A stretch of DNA of 64,000 bases from Arsukibacterium sp. UBA3155 (GTDB lineage: Bacteria > Pseudomonadota > Gammaproteobacteria > Enterobacterales > Alteromonadaceae). Below are positions 18,043-28,753 of the stretch, piece by piece. The notes below the pieces were generated by a model that did not search any database, was not told where the DNA came from, and worked only from the letters and a program-made list of their open reading frames with translations. How positions within the stretch are numbered: position 1 is the stretch's first letter; each line of letters begins with the position of its first letter. The stretch spans positions 1 through 64,000 of the forward strand of contig DEYP01000004.1 of assembly GCA_002364615.1 (NCBI GenBank). The letters are read 5' to 3'. A program made the position numbers and the translations under genes.

Positions 18043-18068
18043 CAATCAAAAGGGGCTTTTCAGCCCCT
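18043..18068 (-). terminator. Terminator after the TonB-dependent receptor gene
   Basis: GGGGCT-TTTC-AGCCCC stem; on the minus strand it is followed by TTTTGATTG. It lies about 50 bases past the receptor stop codon. Confidence 0.85.
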
Positions 18069-18118
18069 TTATTGTGTTATATCAGTGTTTAACCGTATCA
18101 GAATGCTTCGGGTCAAAC

Positions 18119-20722
18119 TCAGAAGTTAACGGTATAACGCACTGTCCACAACGTTCCTATCCAGTCATGAACTGAGCTGGCGTAGCCGTTAGTGGGTGAT
18201 GAGGCATAAGGTGGTTTTTCGTCAGTCAGGTTACGCACCGTCAACAGCAGGCGCTGGCTATCGGTAAATTCGTAACCAACGCTGCCGCTGAATACCAGCC
18301 ATGCGTCTACGGTTTCGTTGCCACCAAATTTAAAATCACCATCGCCCAGCTCGCTGATATAGTGCGCAGATAAGCTGGCGGTCCAGTTATTTAAGCTCCA
18401 GTCAGTACCAAAGTCAGCAACAAAGTCAGGCCGGGCAATCTCATTGGCACCGCTTAATTTACCCAGTAAATCTTCGTTGGCGCTATCAGGTGTGATCTGA
18501 CGTTCATAACTGAATGTTTTCGTGCCGGCAGCAAACAGCTTAAAACTACCGAAACTATCTGTATCGATGCGATAGTCCAGTTTAACGTCTATACCGTCGG
18601 TTTGCTGGCTACCTACGTTGAAGAAGCCGGTACGTAAAAACACTAAATCGTCGCCGGCATCCAATACGCAACCAAACTCACCATTAAGCGCCCCGATGCT
18701 GCTGGTTACCGGGGCGATACCGGCAATACAGGCTTTGAGCGTGGTGTTGGCATCAACATCGACGATATCGGTATGTTCATAGCGCCAGTAATCAGCAGTA
18801 ATTTGCAATTTGTCTGTCAGGTTCCAGGAGAAACCAACGTTTACCGCTTCAGAGTTTTCTGCGTTTAAATCACGGTTACCCAGGGTTTCCTGATCCAGCT
18901 CTAACTCGCCCGCTGTCGCACCAAAGTCACCGCATAGCGCATCGAATGGCTGGTTGGCGCCACAGTTTATGTAGGCCGAGCTTAATGACTCGCCGGCACC
19001 AAGTTGAGACAACGACGGGGCCCGAAAGCCGGTGCTCCACGAGGCCCTGACAATTAAATCATCCGTTGCCCGGTAGCGCAGGGACAGTTTAGGGTTAACA
19101 TCACCGCCAAAATCGCTGTAGTGGTCATAGCGCAGTGCAGCAATCATATCCAGTTCGTCTGTCAGCGGCAGGTTGAATTCGCCATAGGCTGCATATTGGG
19201 TGCGATCGGCTGCGGCGTCGCTGGCACCGAGCGCAAATACGCCACCACTTTGGGCAATATCAGCTGGGCGGTCAAAAATGTCTTCACTTCTGAATTCGCC
19301 ACCGAAAACGGCGCTGATATTTCCCGCAGGTAATTCAATGGCTAAATCGCCAGCGATATTAAAATCGACTGAGTAAACCTCTGATTCACCGACCCTTGGT
19401 GCCAGTTCACGCACCGCGGCGATAGCACTTTCACTATTGTCGCGGCCTAAATTGAACGGGTTAAAAGAACCGCTGGCAATAGCGGCGTTAACCTTATCAA
19501 TGCCCATGTAGCCTTGAACATGAGTAATTTCGTTATCGGTTTTGCCATAAGTCGCAGCGGTTTCCCATGACCACATGCCCAGTTCACCACGCAAGCCTGC
19601 TAATAGGCGGTAGCTGGTGGTGTCATAATCCTGAATCCGGGTTTCAGGGAAGCGGGACCGTACCCGAATTTGATTTACCGTGCCATCTTCTGCGTCAATG
19701 TCCTGTGCCCACTGTGGAACCAAGGATGAATCGCCGGCCAGCCGAACATCGAATGCGGCAGCGGAGTCGTATGCCGAGCCGGTATTATTCTGAAACATGG
19801 CTTCAGCAAAAAATTCGTAGCCGTTAGCCAGCTGATAGTTATGGTGCAACGTTGCGCCAAGGGTGGTGGTATCAGGCTGAATAGCCCGCTCAATAACATA
19901 GTCATAGCGACAGCGGGTTCCACCGTTACTAACATCATCACCACACCAGGGCTCAGCGTAATCGCTGCCATCAATGCTGACCCGGGTGCTGGATTTCAAG
20001 GTAACTTCAATTGGCCGGTCGCTGTTAAACAGGGCATTGCGATCAAAGTAGTCGACTACTAATGTGGTGTTACTGTTTTCAGTGTTAAAGCCACCAACAT
20101 AGGTCAGGTTGGTACGGCCAAAGTTGCTGCTTTTAGTATCATCGCCATAAGATACCGAGACTTCATGACCTTCGACATCTTTACGCAAGATAAAGTTGAT
20201 TACCCCGGCAATGGCATCGGAGCCATATACAGATGATGCGCCATCGGTCAGTACTTCAACCCGCTCTAATGCGGACATGGGAATAGCGTTAACGTTAACG
20301 AAGGAGTCGAAGCCGTTGGTGAACGAGTCAACGGCAACCCGGCGACCATTAACCAGTACCAGAGTCGAGCTGCTGCCCAGGCCGCGTAAGCTGACCCCTG
20401 ACGAGCCGGCTGGTGAGCCATCTGCACCACCTACGCCACCATTTTCAGTAAAGGTACCGGCACTGGAAGCCTGGGGTAAGTCACGCAAAAAAGAGCCGAC
20501 ACTGTCGTAACCCCTTCTTGCCATGTCTTCCCGGCTGAACACCTGAACCGGATTAGCGCCTTCCATGTCCACGCCTTTTAAACGTGAACCGGTAATTTGA
20601 ATTTTTTCTATTTCTTGCTCTTCAGCAGTGCTTTCTTCTGCTGCCAGTGCATTTTGGCCGGTGGCAGCCAGGATAACCGCAACACTTAAGGTGGATAGCT
20701 TCATTTTTGCTTTAAAGTACAT
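18119..20722 (-). CDS. TonB-dependent outer membrane receptor
   Basis: A beta-barrel receptor of 867 residues that imports a ligand across the outer membrane with TonB energy. It has a signal peptide ending NALA, then EIEKIQITGSRL, a plug domain (FSREDMARRGYDSVGSFL, LVNGRRVAV, SVYGSDAIAGVINFIL) and a 22-strand-type barrel ending in a terminal Phe (RYTVNF). It resembles the large Alteromonadales/Xanthomonas group linked to carbohydrates or peptides, not siderophore receptors of known type. The start is the ATG at 20722, 6 bases after AGAGGA; the ATG at 20728 abuts that site. There are no substrate-specific neighbours, so the ligand is unknown. Confidence 0.92.
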   Translation of the reverse strand: MYFKAKMKLSTLSVAVILAATGQNALAAEESTAEEQEIEKIQITGSRLKGVDMEGANPVQVFSREDMARRGYDSVGSFLRDLPQASSAGTFTENGGVGGADGSPAGSSGVSLRGLGSSSTLVLVNGRRVAVDSFTNGFDSFVNVNAIPMSALERVEVLTDGASSVYGSDAIAGVINFILRKDVEGHEVSVSYGDDTKSSNFGRTNLTYVGGFNTENSNTTLVVDYFDRNALFNSDRPIEVTLKSSTRVSIDGSDYAEPWCGDDVSNGGTRCRYDYVIERAIQPDTTTLGATLHHNYQLANGYEFFAEAMFQNNTGSAYDSAAAFDVRLAGDSSLVPQWAQDIDAEDGTVNQIRVRSRFPETRIQDYDTTSYRLLAGLRGELGMWSWETAATYGKTDNEITHVQGYMGIDKVNAAIASGSFNPFNLGRDNSESAIAAVRELAPRVGESEVYSVDFNIAGDLAIELPAGNISAVFGGEFRSEDIFDRPADIAQSGGVFALGASDAAADRTQYAAYGEFNLPLTDELDMIAALRYDHYSDFGGDVNPKLSLRYRATDDLIVRASWSTGFRAPSLSQLGAGESLSSAYINCGANQPFDALCGDFGATAGELELDQETLGNRDLNAENSEAVNVGFSWNLTDKLQITADYWRYEHTDIVDVDANTTLKACIAGIAPVTSSIGALNGEFGCVLDAGDDLVFLRTGFFNVGSQQTDGIDVKLDYRIDTDSFGSFKLFAAGTKTFSYERQITPDSANEDLLGKLSGANEIARPDFVADFGTDWSLNNWTASLSAHYISELGDGDFKFGGNETVDAWLVFSGSVGYEFTDSQRLLLTVRNLTDEKPPYASSPTNGYASSVHDWIGTLWTVRYTVNF

Positions 20723-21132
20723 ACACATTCCTCTGGATTACACATGTTGCCTCAAATTGGCAATCTGATTAAAAAAGGGAAAAGTGCGTCAAAGCAAAGA
20801 CGAGTAGATATACCCCGGGCAGGATTTAAAACAGCAAAACGCTGGAAGTTATTTTTTAATGCTGCACGGGGAAGCCTCTGCCTGACGCAGAGGGAGAACT
20901 AATTATTGAACCATTCAGACAGGTAAAATACAGAGCAGTAGTAGCAGTGATTGCGGGCGCATTTTTGCATCTTGCTACTCTCTGATTGATGAATATGTCA
21001 GCAAAGTTCACTCAGTGGCAGAATAATGTCAAGTTATTTTTTTAGACAGACGCAGTGTAAATAAAATACCCTGAAAAACCGGAGACTTGCTATTGATTGG
21101 CCATCAAGTCAGACCAGTAGTGAAGTTGTTGC
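20723..21132. other. Intergenic region, TonB receptor / psrA
   Basis: About 410 bases between the divergent receptor and psrA genes. It should hold the receptor promoter on the minus strand, but I could not pick a convincing one. No open frame with a plausible ribosome site was seen. Confidence 0.5.
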
Positions 21133-21161
21133 TTGACAAGGTTTAGATTCAAACGTACATT
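21133..21161 (+). promoter_or_regulatory. psrA-fadE promoter (-35/-10)
   Basis: A perfect -35 TTGACA at 21133-21138, a 17-base spacer and a -10 TACATT (4 of 6) at 21156-21161, about 32 bases before the psrA ATG. Confidence 0.65.
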
Positions 21162-21162
21162 T

Positions 21163-21176
21163 CAAACACCTGTTTA
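21163..21176 (+). promoter_or_regulatory. Probable PsrA operator (autoregulation)
   Basis: CAAACACCTGTTTA contains the inverted repeat AAAC-N4-GTTT, which fits the G/CAAAC(N2-4)GTTTG/C site described for PsrA of Pseudomonas. It sits right after the -10 box, over the expected transcription start, as a repressor site should. A second half-site TTCAAAC lies at 21148-21154. Confidence 0.65.
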
Positions 21177-21192
21177 AATTTGTGCGTTGGCC

Positions 21193-21867
21193 ATGGTTGC
21201 AAAACAAAATACTCAACAAAAAATCCTGGATGCAGCACAAAACCTGTTTGCTGAAACCGGTTTTAATGATACCTCGTTGCGCCAGATCACCAGTTTAGCT
21301 GAGGTGAATCTGGCAGCGGTAAATTACCACTTCGGGTCTAAAAAAGAACTTATTCAGGCGGTACTGCAACGTTACTTACGGGTGTTGATGGCGCGGCTGG
21401 ACCAGGAATTTACCCGGTTACTGGCGTTGCAGCAGCCTAATAACCTGACGCAGGTACTGGCGGTATTTGTGAAACCGCTGCTTGAACTTAATTCGGTCCA
21501 TCATAATGGTACCCGGATTTTTTTGCAGTTATTGGGCCGGGGTTATACTGATGTGCAGGGCCATTTACGTTGGTTTATAAACCATAATTATGGCCGGGTA
21601 CTGGATAAATTTGTATTGCTGGTGCAGCAATCCTGTCCACAGTTGCCTGCCAGCGAACTGTTCTGGCGACTTCATTTTTCGCTGGGCACGGTGGTATTTA
21701 CTATGGCCTCGAATGAGGCGCTGGCTGAAATAGCCGAAGCAGATTTTAGCGAAGAAGTTGATATAGAAGGCGTGATTCAGCGCTTGTTGCCTTATCTGGC
21801 AGCAGGCATTGCCGCGCCAGTGTTTACTCGTTCATACCCTCAGCAGCTATCGCGCTCAGGTACTTAA
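21193..21867 (+). CDS. psrA: TetR family fatty-acid-responsive regulator PsrA
   Basis: A 224-residue TetR-type repressor. The N-terminal helix-turn-helix (ILDAAQNLFAETGFNDTSLR, then NLAAVNYHFGSKKELIQAV) is very close to Pseudomonas PsrA, which is released from DNA by long-chain fatty acids. It is followed by fadE 11 bases later, which matches the known role of PsrA in controlling beta-oxidation in Shewanella-like bacteria. The ATG at 21193 is preferred to a TTG at 21187; neither has a strong ribosome site. A consensus-like operator overlaps the promoter, so autorepression is likely. Confidence 0.85.
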   Translation: MVAKQNTQQKILDAAQNLFAETGFNDTSLRQITSLAEVNLAAVNYHFGSKKELIQAVLQRYLRVLMARLDQEFTRLLALQQPNNLTQVLAVFVKPLLELNSVHHNGTRIFLQLLGRGYTDVQGHLRWFINHNYGRVLDKFVLLVQQSCPQLPASELFWRLHFSLGTVVFTMASNEALAEIAEADFSEEVDIEGVIQRLLPYLAAGIAAPVFTRSYPQQLSRSGT

Positions 21868-21878
21868 AGGAAAGCGTT

Positions 21879-24194
21879 ATGGAGATATTGATAATTTTGG
21901 TGTTGGCTGTGGTCGTGATACTTGGTGTTACCGACATCCGCCGTAGTCTGATCAGTAAACCTGTATTTGCGGTGTTTAAAAAAATCTTACCGCCTTTGTC
22001 TGATACTGAACGGGAGGCGATGGAAGCCGGTGATGTCTGGTGGGATGGTGAGCTGTTTAAAGGCAAGCCAGACTGGCAAAAACTGCACAGTATTCCCAAA
22101 GCGGAACTGTCAGAAGATGAACAGGCATTTATGGATAATCAGGTAGAAACCCTGTTAACCATGCTGGACGATTATAAAATTGTGCAGGAAGACCGGGACC
22201 TACCCAAAGACGTGTGGGATTACATAAAAAGCGAAGGCTTTTTTGCGATGATTATTCCGAAAGCTTACGGTGGCCGTGAATTTTCCGCTATTGCCAACTC
22301 TACCATCGTATCGCGCATTGCCACCCGCAGTTTAACGGCGGCGGTAACGGTTATGGTGCCTAATTCGTTAGGGCCTGGCGAGTTATTAATGCATTACGGT
22401 ACTCAGGCGCAAAAAGACTTCTGGCTACCAAGCCTGGCCAATGGTACCGATGTACCTTGTTTTGCGCTTACCGGTCCGGAGGCAGGCTCTGACGCTGGCG
22501 GCATTCCTGATACCGGTGTTATCTGCAAAGGCGAGTTTGAAGGCAAAGAAGTTTTGGGTATCAAGCTTAACTGGGACAAGCGTTACATTACGCTGGCGCC
22601 GGTAGCAACGGTATTAGGTCTGGCCTTTAAATTATACGATCCGGAACATTTACTGGGTGACAAAGAAGAGCTTGGCATTACCTGTGCGCTTATTCCAACC
22701 AGTCACAAAGGCGTTGAAATTGGTGATCGTCATTTCCCGATGAACATGGCGTTTATGAACGGCACAACTTATGGTAAAGACGTCTTTATTCCCATCGACT
22801 GGATAATTGGTGGGCCTGATTATGCAGGTCGCGGCTGGCGCATGCTGGTAGAATGCTTATCGGCTGGCCGTGGTATCTCGCTGCCCGCACTGGCAACCGC
22901 GACGGGCCACCTTGCAACCCGTATGACCAGTGCTTATGGTTATGTCCGGCAACAATTTGGTATGTCGATTGGAAAATTCGAAGGGGTGCAGGAAGGCATG
23001 GCAAGAATTGGTGCCTTTACCTATACGCTCGAAGCCATGCGGGTGATGACTGCCGGTGCAATAGATTTAAAATTGAGCCCGTCAGTGGTTACGGCAATTG
23101 CAAAATACCATATGACGGAAATGTCGCGTACCTTACTAAATGATGCATTTGATATTCATGCCGGCAAAGCTATCCAATGCGGCCCAATGAACTATCTGGC
23201 GCATGGCTATATGGGAATACCAATTTCTATTACGGTTGAAGGGGCCAATATCCTGACACGCAACCTGATGATTTTTGGTCAGGGCGCCACCCGGTGCCAC
23301 CCTTATGTACTGGCAGAATTAGAAGCGGCGGCCAACCCCGATGCAGAAGAGGGCCTGAAGCAGTTTGATAAATTATTACTTAACCATGTTGGTTTTGCTA
23401 TCGGCAATACGTTCTCTGCATTATGGCAGGGCCTGACAGCGGGCGCATTTAACGGTGCGCCGGTATCGGGTGAAACCGCACGCTATTACAAACAGTTAAG
23501 CAGAATGAGCCGCGCGCTGGCACTAAGCGCCGATGTGTCAATGCTGATGCTTGGCGGCGATTTAAAACGTAAAGAAATGCTATCTGCCAGATTAGGTGAT
23601 GTGTTAAGCCAGCTTTATATTGCCTCAGCTGTACTGAAATTTTATGAAGATAATGGCCGTCAGCAAGCTGACTTACCTTTTGTTCATTACAGTGTGCAGC
23701 GCGCATTGGCTGAAATTGGCAAAGCGTTCGACGGTTTTCTGGTTAACTTTCCAAATCGGGTTGTGTCACGGGTTATTCGTACCCTGGTGTTCCCGTTCGG
23801 TATTGGTTATAAAATGCCGGACGATGAGATTGCCATCGGTATTTGTACTGCGCTGGCAAAGCCTGGCGTGATCCGCGATCGGTTAACGCACTTGTGCTTT
23901 ATTGGCAAGAGTGAAGACGATGCAACCGGTTTGATGGAGTCTGCCTTTATCGCTATGCATAACGCACAACCGGTAATGAAGAAAATCTATCTGGCACAGC
24001 GCGAGGGTAAACTGGCGCGTAAACTGCCATTAGCCGACAGTATTAAGCAGGCCCTGGAGCAGCAGGTTATCAGCGAGACGGAGGCGAGCCAGTTAACTGA
24101 AATGAACCGGTTACGCTTTAAATCGATTTCGGTTGATAGCTTTAAACCAGGTGTGTTGTCAGCCCTGGCAGTAAAAAATCAAAATGCCGCTTAA
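21879..24194 (+). CDS. fadE: Acyl-CoA dehydrogenase FadE
   Basis: Catalyses the first step of fatty acid beta-oxidation, FAD-dependent acyl-CoA to trans-2-enoyl-CoA. The protein has 771 residues (Escherichia coli FadE 814), with an N-terminal membrane-associated segment (residues 1-20), the dehydrogenase core (FALTGPEAGSDAGGIPDTG; GKFEGVQEGMARIGA; ITVEGANILTRNLMIFGQG) and the C-terminal DUF1974-type extension typical of FadE. AAAGGA lies 7 bases before the ATG. It is the second gene of the psrA-fadE operon and ends at a strong terminator. Confidence 0.95.
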   Translation: MEILIILVLAVVVILGVTDIRRSLISKPVFAVFKKILPPLSDTEREAMEAGDVWWDGELFKGKPDWQKLHSIPKAELSEDEQAFMDNQVETLLTMLDDYKIVQEDRDLPKDVWDYIKSEGFFAMIIPKAYGGREFSAIANSTIVSRIATRSLTAAVTVMVPNSLGPGELLMHYGTQAQKDFWLPSLANGTDVPCFALTGPEAGSDAGGIPDTGVICKGEFEGKEVLGIKLNWDKRYITLAPVATVLGLAFKLYDPEHLLGDKEELGITCALIPTSHKGVEIGDRHFPMNMAFMNGTTYGKDVFIPIDWIIGGPDYAGRGWRMLVECLSAGRGISLPALATATGHLATRMTSAYGYVRQQFGMSIGKFEGVQEGMARIGAFTYTLEAMRVMTAGAIDLKLSPSVVTAIAKYHMTEMSRTLLNDAFDIHAGKAIQCGPMNYLAHGYMGIPISITVEGANILTRNLMIFGQGATRCHPYVLAELEAAANPDAEEGLKQFDKLLLNHVGFAIGNTFSALWQGLTAGAFNGAPVSGETARYYKQLSRMSRALALSADVSMLMLGGDLKRKEMLSARLGDVLSQLYIASAVLKFYEDNGRQQADLPFVHYSVQRALAEIGKAFDGFLVNFPNRVVSRVIRTLVFPFGIGYKMPDDEIAIGICTALAKPGVIRDRLTHLCFIGKSEDDATGLMESAFIAMHNAQPVMKKIYLAQREGKLARKLPLADSIKQALEQQVISETEASQLTEMNRLRFKSISVDSFKPGVLSALAVKNQNAA

Positions 24195-24212
24195 TCGTTA
24201 AGCCATGGTGTT

Positions 24213-24244
24213 AAAAAAACCGGAGTTATTACTCCGGTTTTTTA
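24213..24244 (+). terminator. Terminator after fadE (bidirectional)
   Basis: ACCGGAGT-TATT-ACTCCGGT stem with a T run on the plus strand and an A run before it, able to serve both fadE and the convergent leucine dehydrogenase gene. Confidence 0.92.
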
Positions 24245-24278
24245 TCGAATCAGCGCCGACAACGTGTTTTGTTAGCGA

Positions 24279-25331
24279 TTAGTCAGCACTCTGCTGGCCA
24301 CGACTGATAATCTCCTGGGCCATGACATCGGCGATATCGCTGGTAGGTTTACCTTCTTCATCCGCGCGCTGAAAGATATTCAGCAGGGTATGGTAAATCT
24401 GATTCACCTTGGCTGTAGACTCATCAGCATTATAGCCTTGCGGTCGCATTTCACAGGCCACGTTAATAATACCGCCGGCATTAATTACGTAATCCGGGGC
24501 ATATAAAATACCGCGCTGGCGCAGCATTTCGCCGTGGCGCGCTTGCTTTAGCTGGTTATTGGCGCACCCTGCAACTATTTTTGCTTTAAGTAATCCAATC
24601 GTATCGTCGTTCAGCGTTGCACCTAATGCACAAGGGGCATAAATATCAGCCTCAACTTCGTAGACACCATGTAAACCGACAGCCGTTGCCCCAAACTGCG
24701 TTACGGCACGGTCAACCGAGCTTGGGTTGATATCGCAAACAATAAGTTTCGCGCCCTCATTATGTAAATATTCACATAAGGCGAAGCCTACGCTACCAAG
24801 ACCCTGCACGGCTATCGTTTTACCGCTAAGTTCGGCTGAACCAAATTTATGCATGGCGGCAGCTTTTAAGCCCTGATACGTCCCCAGCGCCGTAAACGGG
24901 CCCGGGTTTCCGCTCTTACCCTCTAAACCAGCAACATAAGGGGTTTCTTTATTGACCTGCATAATGTCGCCGGTGGTGATATTCACGTCTTCAGCACTGT
25001 AATAACTGCCACCAAGACGGTGCAGCATTCGGCCAAATGCTCGGAATAACGCTTCGGTTTTAATGGTTTTAGCATCGCCAATAATGACCGATTTGCCACC
25101 GCCCAGTGGCAGGCCGGCCATGGCATTTTTATAGGTCATGCCGCGGGAGAGCCGAAGCACATCAACAATGGCTTCTTCGTCAGTGGCATAGTTCCACAGG
25201 CGACAGCCGCCCACGGCAGGCCCTAATCGGGTGCTGTGCACAGCAATAATGGCCCGTAACCCCGTTTCCTGGTCACTACAAAATACCACTTGCTCATGGT
25301 TGTCGAATTCAGGATGATTAAATACTGCCAC
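24279..25331 (-). CDS. Leucine dehydrogenase (Glu/Leu/Phe/Val dehydrogenase family)
   Basis: NAD-dependent oxidative deamination of leucine and other branched-chain amino acids to keto acids. The 350-residue protein starts VAVFNHPEFDNHEQVVF with GTG at 25331, preceded by a strong GAGGGAG site, matching the usual start of this enzyme. An ATG at 25475 would add 48 unrelated residues and is rejected. It has the catalytic lysine region (GGGKSVIIGD), the SAEDVNITTGDI segment and the Rossmann GLGSVGFALC. It is convergent with fadE and divergent from the DUF4826-like gene. Specificity for Leu over Val or Phe is inferred. Confidence 0.88.
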   Translation of the reverse strand: MAVFNHPEFDNHEQVVFCSDQETGLRAIIAVHSTRLGPAVGGCRLWNYATDEEAIVDVLRLSRGMTYKNAMAGLPLGGGKSVIIGDAKTIKTEALFRAFGRMLHRLGGSYYSAEDVNITTGDIMQVNKETPYVAGLEGKSGNPGPFTALGTYQGLKAAAMHKFGSAELSGKTIAVQGLGSVGFALCEYLHNEGAKLIVCDINPSSVDRAVTQFGATAVGLHGVYEVEADIYAPCALGATLNDDTIGLLKAKIVAGCANNQLKQARHGEMLRQRGILYAPDYVINAGGIINVACEMRPQGYNADESTAKVNQIYHTLLNIFQRADEEGKPTSDIADVMAQEIISRGQQSAD

Positions 25332-25545
25332 GTCTGATTCTCCCTCGGGTTTAATCTGGCTGATAATGAGTGACCCTACGCCACTTTTTTGCGCCGCGGA
25401 ATGTAACATTTCAACCTGAGTTACGCTATATATCACCGAAAATAATGGCTGGTCTGACGTGTGGCTTGTCGACAATTAATGTCGACGCTTGATTGTCCCC
25501 GCTGAGTAACTTAAAGTAAGGCAAATTTTAATTGGAAGCGAAAAA

Positions 25546-25983
25546 ATGAGTGAGCAGTTAACTCAGGCACAGCAACAACAACCACAAGCGATGTCAGATC
25601 AACAACGGACAGAGTGGGTCAAAAGCCAATATCAAAAGGCGAATCAGTATCTGGCTGGGAAAGGTATTCTTCCGGACAATGTCGCGGTAACCGAGAGTCG
25701 CTACCTGCCTCCGTTGGTGGCACTGTGGAAGCTTAACACTAAAGATAAAAAGTCGTACTGGGTGATAAGCGGTGACTTGCCAACCGATCACATGCCATTT
25801 TCTGCGGCGCCAACAGCACGGGACGCCATGCGTTCCTTTTCACTTAACTGGCAATTGAAAGCTGAGCACATTGTTACCAGTGATTCAGTAGATAAAACTC
25901 AACAAGAATTCGCGGATCTGCTGGTAAGCCGGGCGCAAGGGCTTTATCAGTTATTTGAAGATGAAGCGTTGTGGCGCAGTTGA
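25546..25983 (+). CDS. DUF4826-like hypothetical protein
   Basis: A 145-residue soluble protein with a Gln-rich N terminus (residues 6-20). The body has EWVKSQYQKANQYLAGKGI, then ESRYLPPLVALWKL and YWVISGDLPTDHMPF. This resembles DUF4826, a family seen in Shewanella and relatives without assigned function. There is no signal peptide or membrane segment. GGAAGCG precedes the ATG. It stands alone, divergent from leucine dehydrogenase, and ends at a strong terminator. Confidence 0.7.
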   Translation: MSEQLTQAQQQQPQAMSDQQRTEWVKSQYQKANQYLAGKGILPDNVAVTESRYLPPLVALWKLNTKDKKSYWVISGDLPTDHMPFSAAPTARDAMRSFSLNWQLKAEHIVTSDSVDKTQQEFADLLVSRAQGLYQLFEDEALWRS

Positions 25984-26022
25984 ATTAACGTCACCTCTGT
26001 AACGAAGAGCATACAGTTAATA

Positions 26023-26052
26023 AAAAAACCGCAGAGCCTGCGGTTTTTTTTA
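26023..26052 (+). terminator. Bidirectional terminator
   Basis: ACCGCAG-AGC-CTGCGGT stem flanked by seven A and eight T residues, between the DUF4826-like gene and the convergent roxA. Confidence 0.92.
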
Positions 26053-26108
26053 TGGGTTCCGTAATGCATTAACCGTGCAGGTCAGGCCAATAGCGCCTTA
26101 CGGCTAAC

Positions 26109-27275
26109 TTACTCTGTAAAATGCCAGTAACCCAGATTAATTAAGTGCACCATTAGACCAAGTCGCTCTGGCAGCTCAAGAAAGTGGCGACACTGTTGTT
26201 CATCCAGCTGGCGCTGCCCGGTAAGTAACTTAGCCGTGGTCAATTCGTCGCCCGGCAGCAGGTATTGCTCACCATTAATAAATAACGCAATGTCAGCCGG
26301 TTCACTGCCCTCTGAGCTTGCCTGATGGTAACAGCAGCGTAAACCGCCGGTCAGGGTTAATTCTGAGCCTTCTTCCAGATACTCCGCTATTTCCTCTGCC
26401 TGATAATGCGGATCGGGTTCCTGCAGATCCAGCTCATGTTTGGCCCGGCTGATATACTGGCCAAACCACAATGGTAAGCTTGCATCATCACTGACCAGTT
26501 GCTGCAACAACTGTTTAACCTGAGCCAAATCGGCACTGCCCAGCTCGCCAATATTGTTTGACACCGGCCGCGCTGGATCAGTAAAACGTCTGCCGCTGAT
26601 ATCATTGTCGATCAGGTAGTCAGCCAGACCTGTAAGCAGATCTTTTTGTGCCGGCGCTCTGAAACCGATTGAGTAATTTAAGCTATTTTCAAGCGAAATA
26701 CCTTCGTGCGGACAACCTGGTGGAATATACAGAATATCGCCTGGCTCCATCACCACATCAATACAGGCGTTAAAGGGACTAACTTGCAACAGCCTGGGGT
26801 GATGGCAGAATTGCTTCAGACTGTTATCCGGCATGCCAACCCGCCAGTGCCGTTTGCCTTCACCCTGAACAATAAAAACATCATATTGATCTAAATGCGG
26901 GCCAACACCACCGCCTGGCGTGGAAAAGCTGACCATTAAATCGTCTATCCGCCAGTTTGGAATAAACCGGAACGGATCCAATAAGGTTGCCGCCTCACTA
27001 TGCCAGTGATCCACCGCCTGCACTAAGATAGTCCAGTCTCGCTCACCAAAGCGGGCAAAATCGCTGATCGGCCCGGTTTCCATTTGCCAGTCACCGTTAC
27101 CACATTGTACTACCCGGGATTCGACTTCTTCTTCCAATGCCAGTCCGGCTAACTCATCCGCCGACAACGGGTCGGTAAAGTGCTTAAACCCTTGTTTTAA
27201 CAATAACGGTTTTTTCTGCCAGAACTCGGCTAAAAAAAGCTCTGGGGTCAGGTCGGCAAAATCAAGTGCGTACAT
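26109..27275 (-). CDS. roxA: Ribosomal protein uL16 arginine 3-hydroxylase (RoxA/YcfD)
   Basis: A 2-oxoglutarate/Fe(II) oxygenase of the JmjC-like cupin class that hydroxylates an arginine of ribosomal protein L16. In 388 residues it shows the iron ligands HLDQYD (HxD) and, further on, the His in PPGCPHEGIS, plus a C-terminal winged-helix-like region. I place the start at 27275 (MYALDFADLTPELFLAEFW), as in Escherichia coli YcfD; an ATG at 27338 would add 21 poorly conserved residues. It lies downstream of purB and is probably part of the mnmA-hflD-purB transcript or follows it. Confidence 0.9.
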   Translation of the reverse strand: MYALDFADLTPELFLAEFWQKKPLLLKQGFKHFTDPLSADELAGLALEEEVESRVVQCGNGDWQMETGPISDFARFGERDWTILVQAVDHWHSEAATLLDPFRFIPNWRIDDLMVSFSTPGGGVGPHLDQYDVFIVQGEGKRHWRVGMPDNSLKQFCHHPRLLQVSPFNACIDVVMEPGDILYIPPGCPHEGISLENSLNYSIGFRAPAQKDLLTGLADYLIDNDISGRRFTDPARPVSNNIGELGSADLAQVKQLLQQLVSDDASLPLWFGQYISRAKHELDLQEPDPHYQAEEIAEYLEEGSELTLTGGLRCCYHQASSEGSEPADIALFINGEQYLLPGDELTTAKLLTGQRQLDEQQCRHFLELPERLGLMVHLINLGYWHFTE

Positions 27276-27367
27276 AGGTATTCCAATTAAAAAGACACTG
27301 CGCCATGCAATGCCCGTTATGTTGGGCTGGCGTGGCAATGCCGCCGCGCCAGCAGTTGCTGCGGCCG

Positions 27368-28753
<1,386 letters not shown>

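Noticed and set aside
17960-18175. A 71-codon plus-strand open frame between the HD-GYP and TonB receptor genes
   Set aside because: It runs through the TonB receptor terminator hairpin and into its 3' end; no family features or ribosome site.
25332-25475. N-terminal extension of leucine dehydrogenase
   Set aside because: Not family-like, while a GTG with a strong GAGGGAG site sits at the conserved start.
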